A DNA stretch of 64,000 nucleotides from Stercorarius parasiticus (Eukaryota > Chordata > Aves > Charadriiformes > Stercorariidae), in the NCBI GenBank assembly GCA_013396915.1, contig VWZL01005133.1, positions 4,859 through 68,858 on the forward strand, read 5' to 3'. Shown in pieces: positions 38,801 to 47,258 of this stretch. Below the pieces are notes generated by a model. The model was not told the origin of the DNA. It saw only the letters and a list, made by a program, of their open reading frames with translations, and did not search any database. The position numbers and the translations under genes are program-made. The first letter of the stretch is position 1. Each line of letters starts with the position of its first letter.

Positions 38801-39938
38801 GGGATGGAGCCCTCGTATCTCTGACTCACGCAACTATTCAGGAAAAGATAATAAATGGATTTTCCCCCAAACAGCTGACAAATATTCACTTGTGTTTTAA
38901 TTTGGAACAGGTTCCCCAGGAACAAAAGGGAGCAAAGGTGAAAAGGGACAAGGTACTGGACTTTTATTACTTCTTCTCTCACTTGCTTTCTGGCACCAAA
39001 GCTATTTGAGATCAGGACCAGTGTGCCCCCTGTGCATATTGTGTAACCTGCAACACAGCCACCAGAACCAGGGGGTCCATGTGCTGAACTGCAGTCTGGT
39101 GTCTCCAGACCCAGAAGAGAACCCTGAATTGTTCCAATATGAGCTACCAGTAGCTTCTGGTCCCACTCTGGCTACAGCCGTGGACATGGCAACATTCGTC
39201 GAGTTTGAGCGGTCACTGCTTCCACCTTTCACAGTGCTTTTTCCCTCATGCCCGTATGACCAGTAGTTATTTTCTTCTCCTCTGAATTTTCAGGCAGCTT
39301 CAATTCTTTTATACGAATCGCAGAAGGGGGCAGGAGGGGCCGCGTAGAAATCTTTCACCAAGAGTCCTGGGGGACAATATGTGACGATGGCTGGAGCACC
39401 CAAGATGCGACTGTGGTCTGCCGAATGTTGGGATACAGCCGCGCGCTGTCTGCCTTCACAGCCTCACCAGGTGAGTCCACAACAGCCTTCCACCTCCCCG
39501 GGTCTGGCATGGGAGGTTACACGCACCCAGAAAGCACCACAGCAAAGTCCTCTACACAAGCCGCAGGAGAGCAAAGAGGATGTCCCCAAAAGGGCAGCTC
39601 GGTCCCCTTGGGATGAGGGACCGGCATGTCAGGTGCTGCTTGAACTGTGCCCAAAGACGTGATTTCCAGCAAGCCAACCATGCAGCCCAACACACACCTG
39701 CTATCCACAGGGGTCTCTAGAACAAAAAAGCATATTCCTCTTTCTTTTGTCCAACATTTTTTTGTTTGTTTGTATGTTTGTTTGTTTGTTTAATTCACCT
39801 TCCAAAGGCTCCGGACAAATTTGGCTTGATGACGTGAATTGCAGCGGGAGCGAATACTCAATTTTTGACTGTCCAAAGCCCAACTGGGGTGTGCACAACT
39901 GCTCGCATAACGAGGACGCTGGTGTGGAGTGCGCGTGA
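29719..39938 (+). CDS. MARCO: MARCO, macrophage receptor with collagenous structure (15 coding exons, 478 aa)
   Basis: A trimeric type II membrane receptor of macrophages; the family binds bacteria, LPS, modified lipoproteins and particles. Joining the 15 exons listed separately gives an open frame of 1437 nt. Residues 1-52 are cytoplasmic, about 53-71 the membrane helix, 73-149 a helical spacer with sequons at N87, N108 and N144, 150-376 collagenous (75 Gly-X-Y triplets plus Gly-Gln), and 377-478 an SRCR domain with C406, C419, C447, C457, C467 and C477. The RGR motif at 391-393 matches the arginine motif linked to bacterial binding in mammalian MARCO, and acidic residues D407, D408, D443, D444, E471 and D472 match the family's metal-binding cluster. 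Human MARCO is about 520 aa; the shortfall is in the collagen domain. The membrane helix, spacer and SRCR together separate it from SR-A1 and SCARA5, although assignment is by recognition rather than by a search. Confidence 0.93.
30893..30994 (+). CDS. MARCO: MARCO exon 2: juxtamembrane region and transmembrane helix
   Basis: A pyrimidine-rich acceptor and a GTAATG donor bound 102 nt. It begins with basic residues (R41, R44, K45, R52), then a hydrophobic run from A53 to Y71 containing four consecutive leucines and Thr-Ala-Gly, as in the mammalian MARCO membrane segment. Cys49 just inside the membrane could be palmitoylated (inference). Phase 1 at both ends. Confidence 0.92.
31371..31601 (+). 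CDS. MARCO: MARCO exon 3: extracellular spacer, coiled-coil-like
   Basis: 231 nt covering residues 73-149. Leu, Ile and Phe are spaced as in an amphipathic helix, followed by a Glu-rich stretch and four methionines (139-142). There are three N-glycosylation sequons (N87, N108, N144) and no cysteine. It corresponds to the trimerising spacer of MARCO. Acceptor CAG and donor GTATGG; phase 1 at both ends. Confidence 0.92.
32022..32057 (+). CDS. MARCO: MARCO exon 4: start of the collagen domain
   Basis: 36 nt giving four Gly-X-Y triplets (residues 150-161). The second triplet is Gly-Cys-Lys, placing an unpaired cysteine (C154) at the N-terminal end of the triple helix. The first Gly codon is split across intron 3. 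Donor GTATGT. Confidence 0.9.
32735..32845 (+). mobile_element. CR1 LINE 3' remnant in MARCO intron 4
   Basis: GCTTTGAGCAGAGGCTGGAC and the following TTTCTATGAAACTATGATG match the CR1 3' untranslated end in the same orientation as MARCO. Diverged, about 110 bp. Confidence 0.7.
33313..33357 (+). CDS. MARCO: MARCO exon 5: collagen domain
   Basis: 45 nt, five Gly-X-Y triplets (residues 162-176), including Gly-Thr-Lys and Gly-Asp-Gln. Acceptor CTCAG, donor GTAAGG, phase 1 at both ends. Confidence 0.92.
33724..33831 (+). CDS. MARCO: MARCO exon 6: collagen domain
   Basis: 108 nt, twelve Gly-X-Y triplets (residues 177-212), several with Lys or Arg in Y followed by Gly-Asp or Gly-Glu, which suits interchain salt bridges in a collagen trimer. 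Acceptor TGCAG, donor GTAAGA. Confidence 0.93.
35124..35231 (+). CDS. MARCO: MARCO exon 7: collagen domain
   Basis: 108 nt, twelve Gly-X-Y triplets (residues 213-248) ending Gly-Phe-Asn. Acceptor GGTAG, donor GTAAGT. A T-rich tract lies about 35-50 bp upstream of the acceptor. Confidence 0.93.
35347..35391 (+). CDS. MARCO: MARCO exon 8: collagen domain
   Basis: 45 nt, five triplets (residues 249-263). The intron before it is only 115 nt. Acceptor TACAG, donor GTAAGC. Confidence 0.92.
35958..36056 (+). CDS. MARCO: MARCO exon 9: collagen domain
   Basis: 99 nt, eleven triplets (residues 264-296), including a Lys-Gly-Asp run. Acceptor TCAAG, donor GTACAA. The acceptor is weaker than its neighbours, but the Gly register is unbroken on both sides. 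Confidence 0.91.
36152..36205 (+). CDS. MARCO: MARCO exon 10: collagen domain
   Basis: 54 nt, six triplets (residues 297-314), ending Gly-Val-Thr. It follows a 95-nt intron with a T-rich acceptor. Donor GTACTT. Confidence 0.92.
37263..37307 (+). CDS. MARCO: MARCO exon 11: collagen domain
   Basis: 45 nt, five triplets (residues 315-329). Acceptor CTTAG, donor GTAATC. Confidence 0.92.
37456..37554 (+). CDS. MARCO: MARCO exon 12: collagen domain, lysine-rich
   Basis: 99 nt, eleven triplets (residues 330-362). It carries five lysines and, with exon 13, forms the most cationic part of the collagen stalk. In SR-A a lysine cluster near the C-terminal end of the collagen domain binds polyanions; the same role here is inference. 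Acceptor CTCAG, donor GTAAGG. Confidence 0.92.
38027..38190. repeat. Tandem duplication of an 82-bp unit in MARCO intron 12
   Basis: Two adjoining copies, 38027-38108 and 38109-38190, each beginning GAATGCTTCC and containing AACAGGCCATGGGAAGCAAG. About six substitutions over the first 78 positions. No function evident. Confidence 0.92.
38911..38952 (+). CDS. MARCO: MARCO exon 13: end of the collagen domain
   Basis: 42 nt, four triplets then Gly-Gln (residues 363-376), with lysines at three of the four Y positions. It is the only collagen exon whose length is not a multiple of 9; the Gly-X-Y register ends here. Acceptor AACAG, donor GTACTG. Confidence 0.9.
39294..39470 (+). CDS. MARCO: MARCO exon 14: first part of the SRCR domain
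   Basis: 177 nt, residues 377-435. It has the SRCR core Trp-Gly-Thr-Ile-Cys-Asp-Asp (402-408), the Val-Cys-Arg-Met-Leu-Gly-Tyr block (418-424) with C419, and the RGR motif at 391-393. Acceptor TTCAG, donor GTGAGT, phase 1 at both ends. Confidence 0.95.
39759..39792. repeat. TTTG microsatellite in MARCO intron 14
   Basis: About eight TTTG units with one interruption (TATG), ending roughly 15 bp before the acceptor of the last coding exon, so it forms most of that intron's pyrimidine-rich tract. Confidence 0.9.
39808..39938 (+). CDS. MARCO: MARCO exon 15: end of the SRCR domain and stop
   Basis: 131 nt including TGA at 39936-39938, residues 436-478. It contains Gln-Ile-Trp-Leu-Asp-Asp, then C447, C457, C467 and C477, closing on Val-Glu-Cys-Ala. 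The sequence stops two residues after the last domain core, as in mammals. The acceptor AAG follows a TTTG microsatellite by about 15 bp. Confidence 0.95.
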
Positions 39939-40720
39939 TGGGACACGGAGGCTGCCCCGGGAGCCGCTGCCCCCCTCGCTCTCTACGGGGCTCTTGTTCA
40001 TAACGCAAACCCAATTTTGTCAGGCTGTGCTTGTAATCTCTTTACCAGGTCATAAAAGCATTGACAGAGAAAGTTGAATTTTCCATAAATTGATAACGGT
40101 TACAAGAGCCACAGGTAACCTGAGACATCCCAGCTGTCATGAAACAACCAGAGCTCAGGCACATGAGGCAGTTCACAGCTTTTCCAGCTACCTGACATCA
40201 GCTCATCTGCAGTAGCTCACGTGTGTGACCTCTAACTCCACAGGGGAGGAGAGATGGTCCACTTTAGCTTAGTGCAGTAAGAGAGAACAGGATAAGCATG
40301 CAGAAATGGGCAGTTACTGCAGCTGAGCTGAGTAGTCTATCACAGTACGGTTCTGAACCTGAGCCTAAAACCCGCAGTGAAGTGCATACACCCAAGACAG
40401 GAGATGCTCAGAAATCATCAGATGATCTCTCTGGCGTTCAAATTAAATGTTCTCCAGAAACGATGTTGATCACAGGTTAAAGTGCAAAAATAAGTGCCTG
40501 GGATCTAGGTGCCGCACTATCCTGGTTTAGCGCAGACCTTGTTTTCGACCTTCACCAAGTCCCCTGCCTTCTCTCTCAGTGTTTCCTAACCTGTCCCCAG
40601 GAGCAACACCTCTGACCTTTTCTGGTGTATAAAGCTAAGCATTTTATACCTTTAGAAATTAGATGCTCCAGTAAAGCGAAGGGATGACGAATAAAAGTAA
40701 TAATGGGAAAGTATCAGCTA
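39939..40720 (+). other. Probable MARCO 3' UTR, end uncertain
   Basis: No second coding frame is evident. Possible poly(A) signals are CATAAA at 40051 and 40084, ATTAAA at 40442 and the canonical AATAAA at 40690-40695. I favour 40690 on hexamer strength alone; a shorter UTR using a CATAAA variant cannot be excluded. Confidence 0.4.
40690..40695 (+). terminator. Candidate MARCO polyadenylation signal (AATAAA)
   Basis: First canonical AATAAA after the MARCO stop codon, 752 bp downstream. A single hexamer match is weak evidence by itself. Confidence 0.35.
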
Positions 40721-40773
40721 ATTAAACTTCCAGAGTGAAAATATGGACCCTAAACCAAAGGCTTCTACATTAA

Positions 40774-40820
40774 CTTTGTCTTTTGAGTCCTAGGTTAAAA
40801 CTGCTTCACAGGGACTATAA
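40774..40820. repeat. Copy 1 of a 47-bp near-identical repeat pair
   Basis: Matches 46432-46478 in the same orientation at 46 of 47 positions by eye (G versus A in the CTGCTTCAC/CTACTTCAC word). The flanks diverge quickly. Not a repeat family I recognise. Confidence 0.85.
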
Positions 40821-43380
40821 CAACTGAAAGGCTTCTCTTTCTTAAGACCCAAGTCTTCCCCTTTTCCACCAGCTCTGGACATTCAGCAGGTGACAAGCAG
40901 CCTGTGTACGTGTAGCTGGGCACATCCCAACAACCTGCTTGTGGACATTTTATTTAGAATGTCAGAAATACATGTAAATGACGCCATATCTCCGCCTTAA
41001 TGTGAGTCATAATTGCCTTTGTCTACACAACTTTGGATCTCGTTTTTAGCGCTTAGAAATCCAGATGTAAGTGGAAAACCCAAGCAGTGCTGGTAAGAAC
41101 AGCAGGCGATGGGACATCCAGGGCCATCGTGAGAAGACCTAGCAGTGTGCAGACTCTGGTAGTGTGGTCTGCAAAGAAGTTCATCACTGCTTTGAAAAAG
41201 AGGAGGTGTCTGTTACGGGGTCCCAGGCCTCAGGAAAGAAGTCTGGAAAATCCCAAGAGATTTCCAGTACCTATTCTGATGCCTTTGACAGCAGGAAAGT
41301 GAAGAGAGCCGCCTACCATTCTTGGTTCTGGTTTAGAGGAGGTAAGGAGCACCTGCCACAAACCATGGGTGAAACCAGATGAACGACAGCTATTTCAGAG
41401 CTGGTGGAAAAGGACAGTGTCTCACCTGCACAAAAAGAGACAAAAGCTTTCTGTTCCGGTCGGGACCCCCACCGGCACTAACAGCATGCTGAGTACCGGC
41501 ACTTGGGCTAACACAGCTTTCTGCAGGGGTCCCACGGGCGGTGCTGAGCCTGCACGCGTTTCCTTCACCTTTTTTTTGTGTGTGGCAGTATGTAAATAAA
41601 GCATTTCCACTGCTAGGAAATAAAGGATTTACAAGCTGTGTTCATGTCTTGATACATCAATGGGTGTCACTTATACTCTCATTTTCTCACTTTCCTTGCT
41701 AAGAAAGTATATTCCTCAGCATTTTTCAGGCTAAATGCTGAGACATTTGATTTTTTCATCAGGCAAAACTACCACCGAAGGGAAAGTCACCATGACCCCA
41801 CAGTGGCACCTTGGCTGGACTTAAATCCCCCAAAATCTCCTTTTTGGAGAATGGGCATCCAGAAAATAGCAGTTGTGCCAGGATCAAGGTTAGGACAGCA
41901 GGGGCTGGATCCGCAAGCCCAGGGCAAAGGACGCGGTGGCCAAGCCCGTCTGCTCTTAAGCAAAGCAGAAACAGGTTGAACCCAAGCTACTGTCCTACAA
42001 TGTGGCCAGAAACCAGAGCATGATGTGGTTAACTCACCCCTCCGTCACTTCTACACCCTGCGGTACAGATGTAAAATCTGCAAAATCCGGTGTCAGAGGG
42101 ATTTCCTAACAGCCCGGAAGAGCCCATGTCGACACTGCGGACTTCAGGGGCAAGTACACAAAATGGCATTTATCTTGCCGGGACTAAAGGAGGAAGGAAG
42201 ATATGGGTAATGGAGGGAGTGCCTGTGTTTAAGCTCGGTGACACCACGATCATGCTGCAGCACAGCCCTGGGCAAGGGCTGGAGGTGGCTCAGGCAGGGG
42301 CACAGATGGTGGCTTCAGAAATGTCAGGTGGCTTCAGGGGCTGGGAACGCCACTGCTAAAAGGGAAAGGGCCAAAACATGCAGCCACCTGTCAGCATTCA
42401 CACAGCCCCCTCCATTCAGCGGGGATGCAGCATCCAGTACAGAAGTGCCCCCACCAGTACAGTTCATTCTGCTCTGTGAAGCAGGGGGCTCAGGAGCAGG
42501 ACGTGTGTTAATATTGCTGTGCTGGCAAAACCACAGCTTGGCAGGAAAACAATCCTTGCCTTCATAAAACCCCTCTGCGTGCCCAGTCCTGAGAGGGAAG
42601 CCCAGCCAGCTGGGAGGAGATCTGCGGGCACAAAGCTCACACAAGAATCAGAAACACAACCGTTTCTGCCTGCTAAAGCAGAGCACTTCTGAGCTGCAGG
42701 AGAAGAACCAACCCCAGTGCAGGGTGTTCCACGTGCGATAAATAGCGTCCATTGGAGGGAACCCTTGTGGCCAATTTGTGGTGCCCGTGACTTCACACTG
42801 CCTGACTACGTCAGTCCCGATGGATCTTCTTGGAGAAGCGCTGCCCAGCTGTGAATGAACAGCAGAGGATGCTAGGCGGTGGTAGCACGATTTACGTCTG
42901 ATCTTCTTCTGTCCAAATCAGGGTGAAACTAGAAAGAAGTCACTAATGTGGTTATTGAATAAATTCTTCCCAGTTCACATAAGAGGTAGGTAAGCTGAAG
43001 GAGTCGTGGAGGCTGTGAGACTTAGGCTGCAGGCTCACTTCCTGCAAGAGCCAGGAGTCCAAGTGCCAGAAATAAAATTTCGAAGTCCGGCTTTACCAGA
43101 TTCAGAAGTTCACACTAAATTCCACACTTTCAATCCAAATGACAGATACCTGTGGCGGCTCTCGCTTGGTATAAATTGCTGTACTCGCTCCTATGTTGTG
43201 TTTTGGTAGAGGTAAGAAAAGCCCTTATTTAATTCCAAAAAGGAAAAAGAAAACCAACCCACAGAGTTTTTCTCAGAACCCTGGGATAAAGCTAGTATGG
43301 GGATGGCTGGGCTTGAATTGTCAGTTCTTACGTCAAATAAACGTTTCCCAGCGAGGGCAATGGCTGGACGCATAGCTAAC
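40821..43380. other. Intergenic, nothing firm recognised
   Basis: No exon series. Two AATAAA hexamers at 41595-41600 and 41619-41624, followed by GT-rich sequence, would suit a polyadenylation site, but no coding exon upstream of them is recognisable. Confidence 0.4.
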
Positions 43381-43720
43381 GGGGGTGCCACCAGGGGACG
43401 GGACCTGCGGGATGAGCCCCGGGTACCCTCTCAATAACCCGGGAATAGTGCTGAATTTTCGGGACACACCACAGCGAACTTCACGGACGACTTGCGTTTA
43501 TTAAAAATGCTCCTTCCCGACACTAAGGGGAGCTCAAGGGCCGCCACCCGCTCGGCGGCCGCCGCGCCGGAGCGGATCGATAGGATCGGATCGGAGGGTC
43601 CCGGTGATGCCCCACCTGTGTCACGGAAAAGGACAAAACCGTGTCTGATTCTACTCAATGGACCGATGGCACACGCAGCGAGAACCGAAACCCCAGAGCA
43701 GGGCGCTCGGTCCCAGGGGG
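43380..43720. promoter_or_regulatory. Short isolated CpG-rich patch
   Basis: About 340 bp rich in CpG in an otherwise CpG-poor flank, with a GCGGCCGCCGCGCCGG core at 43556-43571 and ATCGGATC-type units just after it. It may be a small CpG island serving an unrecognised transcript or an enhancer. No coding domain is visible in the frames across it. Confidence 0.4.
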
Positions 43721-45380
43721 TGAGGCAGGTTGTGGTGGTTTCCCAGTCTTCGGTGGGTCCAGCTGCAGTCAAACCAATCCTCCCAGAAAGGCATTTTGAA
43801 AAATGAGAGTGGAAAATATCTTTGTGATTCACTCTCTTGTGCCTGAAGGTTTGTGAGAGACTGCCAGGCGGTCAGGACAGTTTTACACATTTTTCTCTCC
43901 GCTCTTAACAGCCAGAAACACTATTTTTAAGGCAAACCCCCAGATTTCACCAGCATGTCAGAGGTGTCCCCTCAGAGGAGCAGAGGAGGGACAGTTGTAC
44001 AGCTCACCCCCAGCCTCACCGCTGTGAGGGCAGGACACAAGTCCCAGCAGTGGCACTTGGAGCCTGAAACCCAGCACCAGGACCCACGGGCAGCAGGTTT
44101 GGAGAGCACTCATGCCCCACATGTCCACTTCTCCGGTCCAAGGGAAGCTCCATTGGGGCAGGAAGAGTGCCACAAGTCACCATGGGAGAGCCGGTGAGCA
44201 ACGAAAATGCCTCTTGCATCTACAAAAATGGGTAACCCTGAGATGTAGAGGCTTGCTTGCGTGTCCACACCACCTCCCTCCCCAAATGCCCAGTTCAGTG
44301 CTATTCAACCCCAGCTTTTAAGTCTCCCAACTAACTGCCCTGTGCTGCCCTAAAATAGCTATCTGTAATAGCTAACAAGGAATTGTACAGCTTTGCTTAT
44401 CATTCACTCCCAGCACCAATTAGAAAGATTTAGTTTAGCAAAATGCAATTACACTGTCATGGATAAAAGGGATACAATTAATTAAAAAGGAATACTTTGC
44501 CTTAGGAATGCAGTTATTTCCAGATGCTCCCATCCCTGTCCCTGACCATTCCTCGTGACCTGAAGAGATTTGGGGTGGGGACAATTGGGGGCAGTTCGTG
44601 TAGTTTTCTTCCCATTTTGCTGACTCAGATGTATTTCTGAGGTAACTTAGCAAGACCCTTGAGGACACAGATGTTCTCCAGAGGCCTAAAACATCACTTC
44701 CAACGTATCTGACACTGTTCTCCCTGCTTTTCCAAGGAGGTGAACATTTCATAGAAGTTGTCTGGCACCAAGATGGGACTTCTCTCCTTTTCGGGGGAAA
44801 ACTGGGCTTTCTGTTGACTGTGAAGGAACGGGGAGCAGCTAGAGACTGTGGGATACATGCTGTGGCTGTAAGGATGTACCAAAATCCTCAGGGAAGCAGC
44901 TGAAGTGAAGTTTCCCATCTGGTGTCCCTTGGGAAGGGAGGAGACATGTGCCACCCCTCCCAGGCTGCTGGTTCCCCAGCCCCGTGGTGAGGAGACACTT
45001 GGCCCCAGCCAACACCTCTTCCATGGACGGCCAGATCTGGAAAACTCTGCAGCGAGGTGCAGATTTCCCAGCCCCAAATCATGGAGGATCCTGCTGAGAC
45101 TGTGTGTTAACAAATAAAGAGCATTTATCTAATCATTGCCATGTCTCGGTATTGGCATCACTGTCAAACCCCAGAAAAACAACACAGTGGCAAAAGCTGC
45201 AGGTTGCCCATGGAGGCTGATGAGAGGCTGGATGCAGTTTTCATCACCTCAACAGGAGTCATGCACAATTCGAAGCACCACCCCGGCACACAGAGATGCT
45301 GAAGAGCAAAATGTTTACTGACTAAAAGCCAGTTCGCCAGGTTTCCAAAGCCTGAAGTTTGTGCTGAATGCATTCATAAC
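43721..45380. other. Intergenic, nothing recognised
   Basis: No exon series. An isolated AATAAA lies at 45113-45118. Confidence 0.45.
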
Positions 45381-45384
45381 ACAT

Positions 45385-45665
45385 CTCGCCTTAGCAAAAT
45401 TATTGATGATTCCAGTTACAAATGTAAAAAAGGCAATTTCATTTGGCTCACAGCTAAGAATTTGTTCTGTCTGAGGGTTGTTGTTCTTTAAAGTACATTA
45501 AAGCTGTCACATTAAATGTCAACTGTAATAAAGGAATGACTTCTCTGCTCATATTACAGACAGGTAAAAATTTTAATATGCATGCTGGCTGTACCTAAAG
45601 ATTAAACTCATCATGTAATATATGGGTCACTAACTGTATTTTCACCCCTCTCTTCTGAAGTCTTC
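45385..45665. promoter_or_regulatory. Candidate conserved non-coding element
   Basis: AT-rich with words such as AAATTATTGATGATTCC, CTGTCACATTAAATGTC and TTAATATGCATGC (overlapping homeodomain, POU and CTGTCA TALE-type cores), no coding frame and little simple repeat. One of the better texture-based candidates. Confidence 0.33.
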
Positions 45666-47020
45666 TATTGCTCGCAGAGTGAGATCACGTCACCATGAAT
45701 CTGCCGACACATTTCTTAGCTTTTTCTGCTAAACAACACGATGGACGGCAGCATCTGGCCTCAGAACCCTCAGATCTATTTTTCTGTTTCACTTGGTGTC
45801 AGAACCGGTCATGCTTTGCTCGGTTAACTCTCTTCCCACTGGCATGGTCCAGCAAAGGTCCAACCAACCATCCAGTGCAGCGCACAAGCCCGAGCTATGA
45901 GTGTTTCTGATCTCAGCAAAGGGACCAGTTTGGCTCTCACTGGCACCAGTATGAAGCTGGAGCATGTGCCGATGCAGGCAGCTGCTCTGCCGTGACACAG
46001 AGCTGAATTTAACCCAAAGTATTTACACAAACTGTTAGTGGTAGCTCCAAATGATTATCCATTTATTTCAGTATTTGTCTTTTTCAAATGTGACCCAAAA
46101 TCCATAAGTAATTAGTTATTGTACTGGCTACAGTATTGCAAAATGCTTCCCTTCATTTTTTATTCAGACTCTGAGCTGTAACTCCAAAATCATTCTAGTC
46201 ACACCAGCCTTCAAAGGTCTAAATGGGGAGGAAGGGGGGCTAACACCTTAATATCTTCGAGATTTGCAAGAGTATTTGAGGATTTTCTAGGGACTCAGTG
46301 TGAGATGAAAAAAAAAAGGGTTTGCAGGCAAATAGAGAACTTGTGCCTCCAGTTCAAAAGCGAAGACACATCCAAATGGAGAAAGATTTAAATGTTAAAG
46401 TGCTAAATAAACATTGCTATTCAATGGCGCTCTTTGTCTTTTGAGTCCTAGGTTAAAACTACTTCACAGGGACTATAAAAGCTCGTTACTCTCCTTTGCT
46501 GAAGCTAAACGAATTTTAACAGTACAAGTTCCAGAGTGAAGAAGAACTGCCACCGAAAACTCCTCCCAAGTCATCTCGGTGCCACAGAGGGGAAGGCAGC
46601 AGGGGACTTTCGGAGTTGTTAAATAAGGATGCCATGTGAATAAGAAAGTAGTAAACAAATGGGGGCCACTTGTTCTGGGCCACTTTGTGATGTTTTCTGT
46701 AAATCCCAACAAACAAGTGGCGCTGTGAAGGTGCGGGTTCCACGCCACCAGGGTACCAGCAGCACAACGGAGCACGGCTCTGCAATGACCTTGTATCTCG
46801 CTGCCTTCGGAAATCCCACTGGAGTCAACGATTCAGAGGGCTTTCAGGCTCAGGCCGTAAATCGTTCAAGATATGAATTACTGCCTTATTAGAGCAGCTT
46901 CATAACTGTAATTCCAGATAAATGCACAATTAGTCTGATCTCTTCTGATAACATGCCAACAGGAAAAAAAAACGCCATGTCATCTCCTACTAAGCTGGTA
47001 GCTATTCAAAGGAACTGCAG
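45666..47020. other. Intergenic, apart from the 47-bp repeat copy nothing firm recognised
   Basis: No exon series. An AT-rich, possibly regulatory segment lies at about 46860-46965. Confidence 0.42.
46432..46478. repeat. Copy 2 of a 47-bp near-identical repeat pair
   Basis: Begins CTTTGTCTTTTGAGTCC and ends GGGACTATAA; partner of 40774-40820. A TTCCAGAGTGAA word also occurs near both copies (about 40729 upstream of copy 1, about 46528 downstream of copy 2). Confidence 0.85.
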
Positions 47021-47024
47021 CAAA

Positions 47025-47258
47025 GTTTCACAGATGTTAAGGCCAGCAGGACCATTATAATAATCTCATCTGACCTTCTGCATGGTGCAGGGCAGAAAAA
47101 CTCACCCAGGAGATTCTGCATCAGTCTGAAACTACGGCTTGTTTTCCAGGACAGTGCCTCATCTTGAAGTTTTCTGAGAGCAGAGATAGCATCATGTTCC
47201 TGAAAATCCACCACATTCTTGCCATGTTAATTATCCTGCCATCTTTCTCCTGGTAACT
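47025..47258 (-). mobile_element. Ancient CR1-like LINE remnant
   Basis: Plus-strand text TTAAGGCCAGCAGGACCATT, TCTCATCTGACCTTCTGCAT, CTCACCCAGGAGATTCTGCA and GAAAATCCACCACATTCTTG follows, in order, the reverse complement of an old sauropsid CR1 3' region. Strongly diverged. The family attribution is from memory. Confidence 0.65.
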
